A stretch of DNA of 64,000 nt from Catellatospora sichuanensis (GCF_007483665.1 NZ_VIQO01000025.1:124001-188000), one strand, 5' to 3'; shown: positions 1 to 8,826, counted from the first letter of the stretch. The notes: a model not told the origin generated them from the letters alone. A program made the numbers and translations.

Positions 1-1990
1 GCGTGTCGGCGGGCGTCTCCGGATGCCGGTCGTGGATCTGCCCACAGGTCGCGGTCGGGTGGAAGCCCACCGGGTACGGGTCGACGCCGTCCGCGCGCAG
101 CCTTTCGAGCTTGGCCAGGCGTACCGCCATCTGCTCGTTGACGCTCTCGTCGTGGGCCGCACCGGCCAGCTCGGCCGGTTCCGCCGGTGCGGGCAGGCCC
201 TCCAGCACGGGTGCCGCGGTCGCGTCCAGTGCCGCGACCGGGGTGCCCGGCACGGTCAGGAAGCCTTCCGCGATCGCCGAGGCCAGGCCGACCTTGGCCA
301 GGTCGCGCCGCTCGCCGAAGCACAGGAAGCGGGGCACCCACTCCGGCTGGTACTTGATGTTCGAGCGGTACAGCTGCTCCAGCTGCCACCACTTGGAGAA
401 GAACATCAGCACCCGCCGCCACAGCCGCAGGACCGGCCCGGCGCCGATGCGGCCGCCCTCCTCGAACACCGCCCGGAACACCGCGAAGTTCAGCGACACC
501 CGTTCCACACCCAGCTTGGGCGCGGCGTTCATGAGCGCGGTGACCATGAACTCCATGACACCGTTCTCGGCCTCGTGGTCGCGGCGCATCAGGTCCAGCG
601 ACAGGCCGCGGCGGCCCCACGGGCTGAACGACAGCATCGAGCGCACGATGCCGTCGCGGTCGCGGGCCTCGACCAGCACGCACTGCCCGTCGTTGGGGTC
701 GCCGAGGCGGCCCAGCGCCATGGAGAAGCCGCGTTCGCTGTCGGTGTCGCGCCACCGCGTGGCCAGGTCCGCGATCTCCTTCATCTCGTCGGGCGGGATC
801 TCGGCGTGCCGACGCACCGTCGAGGTGTATCCGGCCCGCTCGACCCGGTTGACGGCCTGGCGCACCTGGCGCATCTCGCGGCCGTCGAGGGAGTACCGGT
901 CGGTCAGCAGGATCGCCTCGTCGCCCAGTTCGAGGACCTTCAGCCCGGCCTTGTGGTACGCCGTGGCGCCCTCCTCGCTCGCGCCCATGGCCGCCGGAGT
1001 CCAGGCGTAGCTGCGCGCCTCCTCCAGCCACGCCTCGATGGCCCCGCCCCAGGCCTCCGGATCACCGACCGGATCCCCGCTGGCCAGGCTCACGCCGTTG
1101 ACCGGGCGGTAGGTGACCGCCGCCTTGCCGCTGGGCGAGAAGGTCGCCAGCTTGTCGCGGCGGGTCGCGAAGTAGCCCAGCGAGTCGCGCTCGCCGTAGC
1201 GGTCCAGCAGCCCGCGCACCTTCACCTCGTCGGCGGGCTCCAGCACCGAGTTGACCTGCTGTGAGCGCAGCAGTGTGAACAGGGCCGCAAACACCGCGAT
1301 CGCGCCGAACAGGCCGAGCACGAAGTTGACCCAGCCGGGCGCGGCGCCGTCGCGGGTCACGTCGAACTCGAACGCGCCGCCGAGCACCTTCTCCGCCGCG
1401 TACGCCAGCTGCTCGCCGGCGTCCGAGCCGAGCGTGCCGGGGAACGCGGCGACGAGGCTGTAGCCGAGGCCGATGCCGACCGCGGCGACGCCCGCGAAGA
1501 CGGCGAGGGCCTTCCACACGGCGCCTTTGCGGATCCGGGCGTAGAACTGGTTGCGGGCCAGGAACAGGATGACCAGACCCGCGACGCCGACGAGTACGGC
1601 GATGCTGGTGGCCACCCGGCCCCAGCCGCTGAACAGCGGCACTCCGGCATCGTCGACCAGCTCGCCCTCGGGCACCAGCGTGATGACGCCGAGCGCGAGC
1701 ACGCTCGATCCGACGTCGATGACCAGGTAGACGATCATGGTCCACCAGGCGATCCGCTTGCGCCGTGCGGTCGCCGCGGCGAGGACCGCCATGAACGCGG
1801 CGTACGCGAGGTTCGCCGGGACCGGGATCAGGACGTCGTCCAGCACCCGGCGCACCGTCTGGGTGCTGTGCCCGATCGCGCCGCCGACTGCGGCCAGGGC
1901 GCTGATCAGGGCGATGCAGGCGATCAGGATGGCGAATACGCGGGGCACCGATTCCCGCCAGTCGCGTTTCGCGCGGGTCGCCGTGTCCAC
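1..1990 (-). CDS. lysX: Bifunctional lysylphosphatidylglycerol synthetase / lysyl-tRNA synthetase LysX, 3'-truncated by window edge
   Basis: Makes lysyl-tRNA and transfers lysine to phosphatidylglycerol, lowering the negative charge of the membrane and giving resistance to cationic peptides. The frame is open from a GTG at 1990, preceded by GAGGTGG, to the left edge (about 663 residues seen; the family is about 1100). The N-terminal third is a run of hydrophobic helices. A DUF2156-type aminoacyltransferase domain follows, with readable stretches such as GFSMALGRLGDPNDG and LSLDLMRRD. The last visible residues, KLERLRADGVDPYPVGF, are the typical entry into the OB-fold of class II lysyl-tRNA synthetase. 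That join of MprF-like and LysRS parts is the LysX hallmark. The catalytic tRNA-synthetase domain lies outside the window. The gene is divergent from the membrane protein at 2107. Confidence 0.9.
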   Translation of the reverse strand, partial: MDTATRAKRDWRESVPRVFAILIACIALISALAAVGGAIGHSTQTVRRVLDDVLIPVPANLAYAAFMAVLAAATARRKRIAWWTMIVYLVIDVGSSVLALGVITLVPEGELVDDAGVPLFSGWGRVATSIAVLVGVAGLVILFLARNQFYARIRKGAVWKALAVFAGVAAVGIGLGYSLVAAFPGTLGSDAGEQLAYAAEKVLGGAFEFDVTRDGAAPGWVNFVLGLFGAIAVFAALFTLLRSQQVNSVLEPADEVKVRGLLDRYGERDSLGYFATRRDKLATFSPSGKAAVTYRPVNGVSLASGDPVGDPEAWGGAIEAWLEEARSYAWTPAAMGASEEGATAYHKAGLKVLELGDEAILLTDRYSLDGREMRQVRQAVNRVERAGYTSTVRRHAEIPPDEMKEIADLATRWRDTDSERGFSMALGRLGDPNDGQCVLVEARDRDGIVRSMLSFSPWGRRGLSLDLMRRDHEAENGVMEFMVTALMNAAPKLGVERVSLNFAVFRAVFEEGGRIGAGPVLRLWRRVLMFFSKWWQLEQLYRSNIKYQPEWVPRFLCFGERRDLAKVGLASAIAEGFLTVPGTPVAALDATAAPVLEGLPAPAEPAELAGAAHDESVNEQMAVRLAKLERLRADGVDPYPVGFHPTATCGQIHDRHPETPADT

Positions 1991-2106
1991 GTGCCACCTC
2001 GTCTCGTCGGCGAAGTATCCAGGCCGTCAACACGAACATATGGCACTCACTAGACTTAACGCAGCAAATACGATGAAAGCTCAGGTATGGAGGCGGAGGT
2101 GGGACG

Positions 2107-2889
2107 GTGTCCGACTGGTTCCACCGCACGGTCGTGGAGACCGGCCGCCTGCCCCTGTTCTGCTTCTTCGCCGGGGTGATCTTCGGGTTCGTCTTCATCC
2201 GGTTCTCGGTGCGCATGATCCGGGCGCAGGTGAAGTGGTGGCCCGGCAACGTCACCCCCGGCGGCGGCCTGCACATCCACCACGTCGTCTTCGGCGTCGT
2301 GTTCATGCTGGTGGCCGGGGTGGCCGCACTGATCGTGCCGGACGAGTACGTCGTCTGGCGGTCGATCCTCGCCGCGCTGTTCGGCATCGGCTCGGCCCTG
2401 GTGCTCGACGAGTTCGCGCTGATCCTGCACCTGGAGGACGTCTACTGGTCAGAGAAGGGCCGCACCTCGATCGACGCGGTGTTCGTGGCGGTCGCCGTGA
2501 CAGGGCTGCTGGTGCTCGGCGTACGCCCGGCCGGGATCGACTCGCTGATGCTGGCCGCCGCCGCCGCGGGCGGCATCGGCTGGGCGATCGCCGGGGCGAT
2601 CGCGTCCACCCACCTGGGGCTGGTGCTGCTCACCCTGGTCAAGGGCAAGATCTGGACCGGGCTGATCGGCCTGTTCGTCCCGGTGCTGCTGATCGTCGGC
2701 GCGATCCGGCTGGCCCGCCCGCACTCCCCCTGGGCACGCTGGCGCTACACCAGGCCGACCCCGAAGGCCGCCGCGAAGCTGGCCAAGTCGACCTGGCGGG
2801 AGGTGCAACTGCGGCGGCCCGCGATCAAGGCGAAGATCTGGTTCCAGGAGCTGCTGGCCGGACACCACGACGCTCCCCCACAACGGTGA
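2107..2889 (+). CDS. Polytopic integral membrane protein, function unknown
   Basis: 260 residues with about six hydrophobic segments (around residues 17-35, 60-78, 85-105, 125-145, 150-172, 182-198) and a basic C-terminal tail of about 55 residues. It carries a conserved-looking loop, GGGLHIHHVVFG, near residue 55; two adjacent histidines next to a membrane segment could bind a metal or lie in a transport path, but I know no function for it. The GTG start is supported by GGAGGTGGGAC just upstream. It is divergent from lysX with about 116 bp between the starts; that spacer is visibly A/T-richer than its surroundings and should hold both promoters. The pairing with lysX hints at an envelope role, as inference only. 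Confidence 0.8.
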   Translation: MSDWFHRTVVETGRLPLFCFFAGVIFGFVFIRFSVRMIRAQVKWWPGNVTPGGGLHIHHVVFGVVFMLVAGVAALIVPDEYVVWRSILAALFGIGSALVLDEFALILHLEDVYWSEKGRTSIDAVFVAVAVTGLLVLGVRPAGIDSLMLAAAAAGGIGWAIAGAIASTHLGLVLLTLVKGKIWTGLIGLFVPVLLIVGAIRLARPHSPWARWRYTRPTPKAAAKLAKSTWREVQLRRPAIKAKIWFQELLAGHHDAPPQR

Positions 2890-2900
2890 GGCGGGCCGAT

Positions 2901-3779
2901 ATGGTGCAACCACCGTCGTCAGTGGAGGAGCAGCCCAAGGTGCGCCGTGCTCACGTCATCACCGCCTGGGCGGTCTGCACCCTGCTGGGCGGTCTGCTGC
3001 TGGCCCTGCCCGACGACGGGCCCCGCATGATCTCGTTCAGCGACGCGCACGGCCCCGGACTGCTCGACACGGTCGGTGCGGTGCTGGCCCTGGCCGGATC
3101 CGCGCTGGCCTGGTGGTGGATCTGGCGTGACCGCCGCCGGCTGGCCGCCGCGCCGCTGTGGTGGCAGGTCACCGCCCCCATCGCGGGCGGCCTCGGGCTC
3201 GGCCTGGTCGTCGCGTCGGTGTTCGGCGACTTCCCGCTGTGGTGGGCGGTCGGCGCGCTGCTCGTCACGGTGGTCCAGGTCGGGTTGTTCGTCTCGGTCA
3301 TCGGCATCGGTGCGCACCGGCCCACCCGCGTACGGGTGACCGGCTACGTCACGCGCGGCGCGAACGACGCACTGGAGCTGCTGATCTTCGAATATCCGAG
3401 CACGCCCGGCACGCACCTGCCCGGCGGCGGCGTCGAACGGGGCGAGCTGCTCAACGACGCGATGGTCCGGGAGACGTACGAGGAGACCGGCGTGTCCGGC
3501 CCGCTGGCCGTGCTCGGCGTCGTGGGCGTGCAGAGCGGCCGGTTCGCCGACACCCGCCGGCCGTACCTGAACGTCTACTTCCACCTGCGCAGCGACGACG
3601 ACCGCGGCCAGTGGCGGCACACCGTCATCGGCGATCCCGGCGTCTGGGACACCGGCCTGGTCGTCACCTGCCGCTTCATCCCCCTCGCCAAGGCCCGCGA
3701 GCTGCTGCGCGACACCGGCAACACCCAGCATGCCTTCCTCGACCTGCTGGCAGTCCCCGCCGCCAACCCCCTGTCCTGA
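2901..3779 (+). CDS. Membrane-anchored NUDIX hydrolase (four TM helices plus NUDIX domain)
   Basis: 292 residues. The first 145 contain four hydrophobic helices (VITAWAVCTLLGGLLLAL, then segments starting at LLDTVGAVL, VTAPIAGGLG and WWAVGALLV). A cytoplasmic NUDIX domain follows with a complete box, GGVERGELLNDAMVRETYEE, matching GX5EX7REUXEE except for Thr at the hydrophobic U position. NUDIX proteins hydrolyse nucleoside diphosphates linked to another group; the substrate here is unknown. ATG 2901 has only a weak ribosome site. GTG 2940, preceded by GGAGGAG about 9 bp upstream, is an equally good start and removes only 13 residues. It follows the membrane protein gene by 11 bp and probably shares its transcript. 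The fusion to a four-helix anchor is uncommon. Confidence 0.85.
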   Translation: MVQPPSSVEEQPKVRRAHVITAWAVCTLLGGLLLALPDDGPRMISFSDAHGPGLLDTVGAVLALAGSALAWWWIWRDRRRLAAAPLWWQVTAPIAGGLGLGLVVASVFGDFPLWWAVGALLVTVVQVGLFVSVIGIGAHRPTRVRVTGYVTRGANDALELLIFEYPSTPGTHLPGGGVERGELLNDAMVRETYEETGVSGPLAVLGVVGVQSGRFADTRRPYLNVYFHLRSDDDRGQWRHTVIGDPGVWDTGLVVTCRFIPLAKARELLRDTGNTQHAFLDLLAVPAANPLS

Positions 3780-3803
3780 GCCGCCCGCGGGTACGATCCC
3801 GCC

Positions 3804-4352
3804 GTGGCGTCCCCTCATGACCGTTTTCCGTTGCTGTTCGCCCCGCAGCGGTGGGAGTGGGCCGGCGTCGACTGCCGGTTCTCCATCACCCCGCCGCCGG
3901 ACCGGCTCGTCACCAACGTGCACGTCGTCGGCTTCGCCGGCGACCGGATCGTGCTCTGCCGAGACGCCCGGGACGTCTGGTTCCTGCCCGGCGGCACCCG
4001 CGAGCCCGATGAGAGCGTCACCGAGTGCGCCGCCCGTGAGCTGCGCGAGGAGGCCGGTGCGGTGCTGCGCGGCCCGCTGCACGTCGTCGGCGCGCATCAC
4101 GCGGTGTCCGACCAGCCCGCGCCGTACCGGCCGCACCAGCCGCACCCGGAAATGGCCTGGCTGTGGTGCTTCGCCGAGGTGAGCGTCGAGGGCGCACCGG
4201 TCAACCCCGACGACGGCGAGACCGTCCTGGAGGTACGCGCGCACGCGCTCGACGAGGCACGCCGCCTGCTCCTCACCGACGGCCCCTGGTACCCGGAGCT
4301 GGTCACCCTCGCCGCCGAGCAGCGCGCCGCCGGCACCGCCCCGCCGCTGTGA
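3804..4352 (+). CDS. NUDIX hydrolase domain protein
   Basis: 182 residues, soluble. The NUDIX box is complete: GGTREPDESVTECAARELRE followed by EAG, with the catalytic glutamates in RELREE. The upstream beta strands (VHVVGFAGDRIVLCRDA, VWFLPGG) are typical of the fold. The GTG start at 3804 has no strong ribosome site, but the gene follows the preceding NUDIX gene by only 24 bp, so coupled expression is likely. The substrate cannot be read from sequence. Two NUDIX genes side by side, one membrane-bound and one soluble, suggest related but separately located substrates (inference). Confidence 0.88.
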   Translation: MASPHDRFPLLFAPQRWEWAGVDCRFSITPPPDRLVTNVHVVGFAGDRIVLCRDARDVWFLPGGTREPDESVTECAARELREEAGAVLRGPLHVVGAHHAVSDQPAPYRPHQPHPEMAWLWCFAEVSVEGAPVNPDDGETVLEVRAHALDEARRLLLTDGPWYPELVTLAAEQRAAGTAPPL

Positions 4353-4365
4353 TCATGCCGGTCTC

Positions 4366-4427
4366 GCAGTTTCGGGGAAAGTGCACGCAACGGGACGTCG
4401 ATTCCTGCAGTTTCCCCGAAACCGCAA
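4366..4427. repeat. Dispersed hairpin element, family B, copy 1
   Basis: Inverted repeat between the NUDIX gene and the dnaN-like gene. The left motif TTCGGGGAAA (4371-4380) and right motif TTTCCCCGAA (4411-4420) lie 40 bp apart and form a 12-bp stem with their flanks (GTTTCGGGGAAA and its complement). A second copy with exactly the same 40-bp spacing is at 50945-51004. Both interiors begin GTGCAC. It sits just after the stop codons of two convergent genes, so it may act as a terminator, but there is no T-tract. Confidence 0.75.
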
Positions 4428-4486
4428 GGCCGCACGGCGTCGGCGACGCGGCGGCGGGTCCGGCGGTTCCCGTGGTGGGGTGTGGG

Positions 4487-5614
4487 TCAGGGATGGTGGG
4501 TCGCGTCCGCGGGGCGTAGGGGCACGACGAGGTAGCGCAGGTCCACGCCCGGTTCGGGCGACACGGCCGTGAACGCGGTGGGCCGCAGCGCGGACTGGAT
4601 CTCCAAGCGCGCCTGGCGGCCGGCGAACGGGCGCAGCGCGTCGAGCAGGTAGCGAGCTTGGTACTGCCGGGTCAGCCGGTCGCCCAGCAGGTCGGCCTTG
4701 AGCGTCTCGGACGACTCCCCGGCCAGCGGGTCGCTGCCGCGCACGCACAGCTCACCGTCGCCGAGTTCGAGGGTCACCGCGCCGCGCGGCCCGGCATAGT
4801 GCGCCGCCCGGCCGACCGCGGCGGCCAGGGCGTCCGCGTCCACCCGGACCGTCGCCTCGGCCTGCGCCGCCAGCAGCTGGTCGAGCTGCCGGTCGGGAAA
4901 GGCCACCGCCAGAGATGCCGTGCCGACCGTCCACCCGGGCCAGGACAGCGCGAACAGGCCGTCCTGCGCATGCAGGGTCACGTCGGCCGAGCGGCCCGCC
5001 TGGCGGCCGAGCTCGGTGACGAGCGCTGCCGGAACCAGCACGTCCAGCTCCGCGTCGGGCTCCGGCCGCCAGGCCGGACGCGCCGCGGCGAGCCGGAAGC
5101 GGTCCGTGGCCAGCATCGAGACGACCGCGCCCGCGGAGCGCATGCGCACCGCCGTGAACAGCGGCAGCGCGTCCTCCCGGGAGGCCGCGCCGGCCACCGC
5201 GGCGGCGGCCCGCCAGTCCGCGCCCGTGAGCACGCCCACCGCCGCGGGCGCCTGCGGCGGGCGGGCAAAGGTGTCCAGGTCGAGCCGGGGCAGCGCGAAG
5301 CGGGCCCGGTCGGTGCGCACTGCCAGCCGCGCGCCCTCGGTGCACAGGCGCAGCTGCGGAGCGTCCAGCGTGGCCACGGTGTCGGCCAGCGCACGCCGCG
5401 ACACCACCGCCTCGCCGTCGGTGTGCGCCGTCGCGGCCACCCGCACTCGCGCCCACGCCTCGCCGTCGGACGCGGCCAGCTCCAGCCCTTCGGCGTCGGC
5501 CCGCAGCAGCACCCCGGCCAGCGCGGGCTGATGCGCCCGCACGGGCAGCAGCCGCAACAACTGCGCCGCCGCCTCGGCCAACGAACCCGCCCCGACCGTC
5601 ACATCCAACGACAT
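4487..5614 (-). CDS. DNA polymerase III beta subunit (sliding clamp) paralogue
   Basis: 375 residues, the usual length of a beta clamp. The sequence aligns with the three-domain DnaN pattern: SLDVTVGAGSLAEAAAQLLR at the N-terminus, a middle domain with ADWRAAAAVAGAASREDALPLFTAV and LATDRFRLA, and a C-terminal end SPEPGVDLRYLVVPLRP that resembles the family's terminal strand ending in L(M)PXR/L. The central helices are alanine-rich and the protein is more divergent than a normal replicative clamp. The start ATG at 5614 has no visible Shine-Dalgarno and may be leaderless. No replication genes (dnaA, recF, gyrB) surround it, so this is a second, non-origin copy. It is divergent from a MazG-like gene. 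A role in repair or translesion synthesis is plausible but not shown. Confidence 0.8.
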   Translation of the reverse strand: MSLDVTVGAGSLAEAAAQLLRLLPVRAHQPALAGVLLRADAEGLELAASDGEAWARVRVAATAHTDGEAVVSRRALADTVATLDAPQLRLCTEGARLAVRTDRARFALPRLDLDTFARPPQAPAAVGVLTGADWRAAAAVAGAASREDALPLFTAVRMRSAGAVVSMLATDRFRLAAARPAWRPEPDAELDVLVPAALVTELGRQAGRSADVTLHAQDGLFALSWPGWTVGTASLAVAFPDRQLDQLLAAQAEATVRVDADALAAAVGRAAHYAGPRGAVTLELGDGELCVRGSDPLAGESSETLKADLLGDRLTRQYQARYLLDALRPFAGRQARLEIQSALRPTAFTAVSPEPGVDLRYLVVPLRPADATHHP

Positions 5615-5702
5615 GGGCCGCACGCTATCCACCGGGTACGACAACCCGGCAGGGCCGACGCCATGCCCGCCGTCCACGCGCCGCGCGGGTAGGGTGCGCC
5701 GG

Positions 5703-6059
5703 GTGGACGAGACGAGCCGGCGGGCGGTGGACGCGGCGGTGCGGTGGCTCGACACGCACCACGGCAGCGGACCTCAGCAGCAGACCATGCGCATCCTCAA
5801 GGTGACCGAGGAGGCGGGCGAGGCGGCCAGCGCCTGGATCGGCGTACAGGGCCAGAACCCGCGCAAGGGCGTCACGCACACGCCCCGCGAGGTCGCCGAC
5901 GAGCTGGCCGACGTGGCCCTCGCCGCGTTCGTGGCGATCCGGAGCCTGGGCTTCGACCCGGCGGAGGTGCTGTCGGCCAAGGCCGCGAAGGTGCTCGACC
6001 GGATGGCGGCGCACCAGGCGCTCACGACGCAGCGCGGACAGGACACGGCCCCGCGCTGA
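5703..6059 (+). CDS. MazG-like nucleotide pyrophosphohydrolase
   Basis: 118 residues, all-alpha. It contains the metal-binding pattern of the MazG superfamily: KVTEEAGEAASAWIG (EExxE) and, about 35 residues later, DELADVALAAF (ExxD). Such proteins hydrolyse non-canonical or excess NTPs to NMP and pyrophosphate. The GTG start at 5703 is chosen because the recognisable domain begins there; the frame extends upstream to 5613 but overlaps the promoter region of the divergent clamp gene. The pairing of a nucleotide-sanitising enzyme with a sliding-clamp paralogue suggests a shared theme in DNA maintenance (inference). Confidence 0.8.
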   Translation: MDETSRRAVDAAVRWLDTHHGSGPQQQTMRILKVTEEAGEAASAWIGVQGQNPRKGVTHTPREVADELADVALAAFVAIRSLGFDPAEVLSAKAAKVLDRMAAHQALTTQRGQDTAPR

Positions 6060-6190
6060 TCTGGGCGGCCGCGCCTCGGGCGACGGCGCAGTGCGGGACG
6101 CCGCCGACGTAAGGACCTCCGCCGGTGTCGATGCGTGATCATGCGGGCGGTTCGCTCGTTGCACCTCCGTAGTTCCCTCGACGCACGGAA

Positions 6191-7660
6191 GTGAGCGCGA
6201 TAATGGTGATCAACCGGCGTTCGCTGCTCGGCGGCGCGGCCGTGGCGGGAGGGCTGTTCGCCGCCGGTCCCTTCAGCGGCTTCCTGGCCCGCGAGAGCAA
6301 GCCGCAGCCGCCGTCACGGATCAAGCTCGCACCCACGGCCGACCTGCGCGACGGCGTGCCGCGGCTGTGGGTACCCGAGGGCTTCGCCTACCGCTCGTTT
6401 CACGACACGGAGTGGCCGGTGGTGCTCGACGACGGCTCCCGGCTGCCGGGCAGCCACGACGGCATGGGCGCGTTCCAGGCACCGGGCGGCAACACGATCC
6501 TGGTGCGCAACCATGAGGTCAAGATCACCGGGTCGGCGTTCGGGCCGGGCCACGTCACCTACGACCCGGCGGCCTGCGGCGGCACCACGACGATCGAGGT
6601 GACCCGGTACGGCGAGGTGGTGCGCTCGCACACCAGCCTGAGCGGCACACACACCAACTGCTGCGGCGGGCGGATGCCGTGGGGTACGTGGGTCAGCTGC
6701 GAGGAGACCGTGCACGGCCCGGACGTCGCCGGGCTGGGCAACTACCTGCTGCGGGAGCGGCACGGCTTCATCTTCGAGGTGCCCGCGCAGGGCGCGGTGG
6801 AGCCGCAGCCGATCACGGCGGCGGGCCGCTTCGCGCACGAGTCGGTGGCGTACGACCCCGCGGGCGGCGCGCTCTATCTGACCGAGGACAACTTCGCCTT
6901 CGCCAGCTGCTTCTACCGGTACCTGCCACCGCGCGCGCCGGATCCGCTGCGCGCCGACGGGCGGGGCATCGCCGACGGGGGCCGGCTGCAGGCGCTGGCC
7001 GTGAAGGGTCGCCCGCGGCTGGACCTCGCGGCCGCGCAGGAGCCCGGGGCGATCTTCCCGGTCACCTGGGTCGACATCGACGACCCGGCGCCGAGGTTCC
7101 CGTACACCGAGGGCGTGCCCGCGCCGACGAGCGAGCACAAGGCGCTGCGCCACGTGGGCGACCAGGGCCGCGACGGCGGCGCGGCGCTGTTCTCCCGCCT
7201 GGAGGGCTCGACCTTCCGGCAGGGCGTCGTGTACTTCACCTCCACGCAGGGCGGGGGCCGGGCGGAGAAGGACGACGGGCCCTTCGACAGCGGCTACGGC
7301 AACGGCCACGGGCAGATCTGGGCGTACCACTGCGCGGAGGAGGTGCTCCGGCTGGTGTACCAGGCCCCCGCAGTCGACGGACTGGACTTCCCGGACAACA
7401 TCACCACCAGCCCCAACGGCACGCTCATCCTGTGCGAGGACGGCGCGAACAACAACTACGTGCGCGGGCTCACCCGGCACGGGCAGGTGCTCGACATCGC
7501 GCTCAACCGGCTGACCAACCGCGCCGGGGTGTCGCGCGAGGCCGACGAGTTCGCCGGCTGCGCATTCAGCCCGGACGGGCACACGCTGTTCGTGAACGTG
7601 CTCGCGGTGCACGGGATGACCATCGCGATCTGGGGGCCGTGGGCGAAACTCGGCATCTGA
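6191..7660 (+). CDS. PhoX-family (DUF839) phosphatase, Tat-type signal
   Basis: 489 residues. The N-terminus carries a twin-arginine type signal (NRRSLLGGAAVAGGLFAAG), so export by Tat is expected. The body matches PhoX/DUF839 proteins: WVPEGFAYRSF, SHDGMGAFQAPGGNTILVRNHE, LSGTHTNCCGGRMPWGTWVSCEE, FAHESVAYDP and a C-terminal NITTSPNGTLILCEDG and FAGCAFSPDGHTLFVNV, the repeated strands of a calcium/iron beta-propeller. PhoX enzymes are secreted alkaline phosphatases. The first possible start is GTG 6191; ATG 6203 gives the same signal peptide and is equally likely. No PHO box could be identified in the 131-bp upstream gap. Confidence 0.88.
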   Translation: MSAIMVINRRSLLGGAAVAGGLFAAGPFSGFLARESKPQPPSRIKLAPTADLRDGVPRLWVPEGFAYRSFHDTEWPVVLDDGSRLPGSHDGMGAFQAPGGNTILVRNHEVKITGSAFGPGHVTYDPAACGGTTTIEVTRYGEVVRSHTSLSGTHTNCCGGRMPWGTWVSCEETVHGPDVAGLGNYLLRERHGFIFEVPAQGAVEPQPITAAGRFAHESVAYDPAGGALYLTEDNFAFASCFYRYLPPRAPDPLRADGRGIADGGRLQALAVKGRPRLDLAAAQEPGAIFPVTWVDIDDPAPRFPYTEGVPAPTSEHKALRHVGDQGRDGGAALFSRLEGSTFRQGVVYFTSTQGGGRAEKDDGPFDSGYGNGHGQIWAYHCAEEVLRLVYQAPAVDGLDFPDNITTSPNGTLILCEDGANNNYVRGLTRHGQVLDIALNRLTNRAGVSREADEFAGCAFSPDGHTLFVNVLAVHGMTIAIWGPWAKLGI

Positions 7661-7738
7661 GCGCGGCCCGCGCTCCCACCCGGCGACCGGGCTGGAAAAC
7701 TGCTATGTGCGCAGGTCCAATTGCGAGATCATCGACGT

Positions 7739-8821
7739 ATGGGCACTCTGCCACAGCTGTCGACCAACCTCACCCTTGATGACTCCGACACTCCTCGGGA
7801 CGTCGTCGACGCGATGATCCTCGCCCCGTTCAGCACGGGCGAGCAGCCGTACGCCCACACCGCCCGCCTGCCCCGCGTCCGCAAGGAGGCCAACCTGCTG
7901 CCGGAGGAGGGGCGGGTGCTGCGCGTGGCCACCGACGACGGCCTGCGCAGCCACCTCGCCGCGGGCGACGGCTGGACGCTGCGCGCCGCGCGCTGGCGCG
8001 GCGGCGTCGCCGAGGTCACCGTCACCGCGACCACCGAGGAGCTGGCGCTGCGCATCCTCGACGCCGCCACGCGCAACGCGCGCGAGGACCACGTCGAGCG
8101 CGCCGACACGGTGCCGATGGGCTTCTGGCACCACTCCGCCAAGCGCGGCGCGCAGCGCAGCACCCGGCCGATCACCACACCGGCGTGGGACGCGATCCGG
8201 GACAACTACTCCGCCGACGTCGCAGGCTCACTGGAGCGCCTGATGACGCTCACCCCGGACTCGATCAGCGGCCGCCTGCTGCTGCTGCACGGCGTGCCGG
8301 GCACCGGCAAGACCACCGCGCTGCGCGCGCTCGCGCGGGCGTGGTCGTCGTGGTGCCAGGTCGACTGCGTGCTCGACCCGGAGAACCTGTTCCACGACTC
8401 CAGCTACCTGATGGAGGTCGCCATCGGCGACGACGAGCAGGAGGAGCGGCGCTGGCGGCTGCTGCTGGTCGAGGACTGCGACGAGCTGATCTCCTCGGCC
8501 GCCAAGCAGTCCAGCGGCCAGGCGCTGTCGCGCCTGCTGAACCTGACCGACGGCCTGCTCGCCCAGGGCCGTGACGTCCTCGTCGGCCTCACCACCAACG
8601 AACCGCTCAACAAGCTGCACCCCGCCGTGGTGCGCCCGGGCCGCTGCCTGGCCCAGATCGAGGTCGGCCCGCTGCCCTTCGCCCAGGCGAGCGCCTGGCT
8701 GGGCAGCACCGCGGGCCTGAGCTCCTCCGGCGCCACCCTGGCCGAGCTGTTCGCCATCCAGCGCGGCGACCGCGACCTGATCCAGATGACACCCGAACCC
8801 TCCACCGGCTGCTACCTCTGA
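7739..8821 (+). CDS. AAA-family ATPase (DUF5925-like N-terminus)
   Basis: 360 residues. The C-terminal half is an AAA ATPase: Walker A HGVPGTGKTTALRAL near residue 183, Walker B RLLLVEDCDELI near 243, sensor-1 LVGLTTNE near 283 and an arginine-rich VVRPGRCL near 300. The N-terminal 150 residues match, as far as I can judge, the DUF5925 family found next to AAA domains in actinobacteria. ATG 7739 is chosen over an in-frame upstream TTG at 7721. Its role is unknown: the domain is of the remodelling type (ClpA/FtsH/p97 superfamily) but no substrate gene is adjacent. It is followed, convergently, by the ABC exporter genes. Confidence 0.82.
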   Translation: MGTLPQLSTNLTLDDSDTPRDVVDAMILAPFSTGEQPYAHTARLPRVRKEANLLPEEGRVLRVATDDGLRSHLAAGDGWTLRAARWRGGVAEVTVTATTEELALRILDAATRNAREDHVERADTVPMGFWHHSAKRGAQRSTRPITTPAWDAIRDNYSADVAGSLERLMTLTPDSISGRLLLLHGVPGTGKTTALRALARAWSSWCQVDCVLDPENLFHDSSYLMEVAIGDDEQEERRWRLLLVEDCDELISSAAKQSSGQALSRLLNLTDGLLAQGRDVLVGLTTNEPLNKLHPAVVRPGRCLAQIEVGPLPFAQASAWLGSTAGLSSSGATLAELFAIQRGDRDLIQMTPEPSTGCYL

Positions 8822-8826
8822 CGGGG

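Noticed and set aside
1737-2900. Extended upstream frame of the membrane NUDIX gene
   Set aside because: It runs through lysX and the membrane-protein gene in other frames with random composition; the real fold starts near 2901 or 2940.
4381-4748. Small ORFs across the family B hairpin and clamp-gene end
   Set aside because: They overlap the hairpin and the 3' end of the clamp gene in other frames, with Arg/Pro-rich shadow composition.
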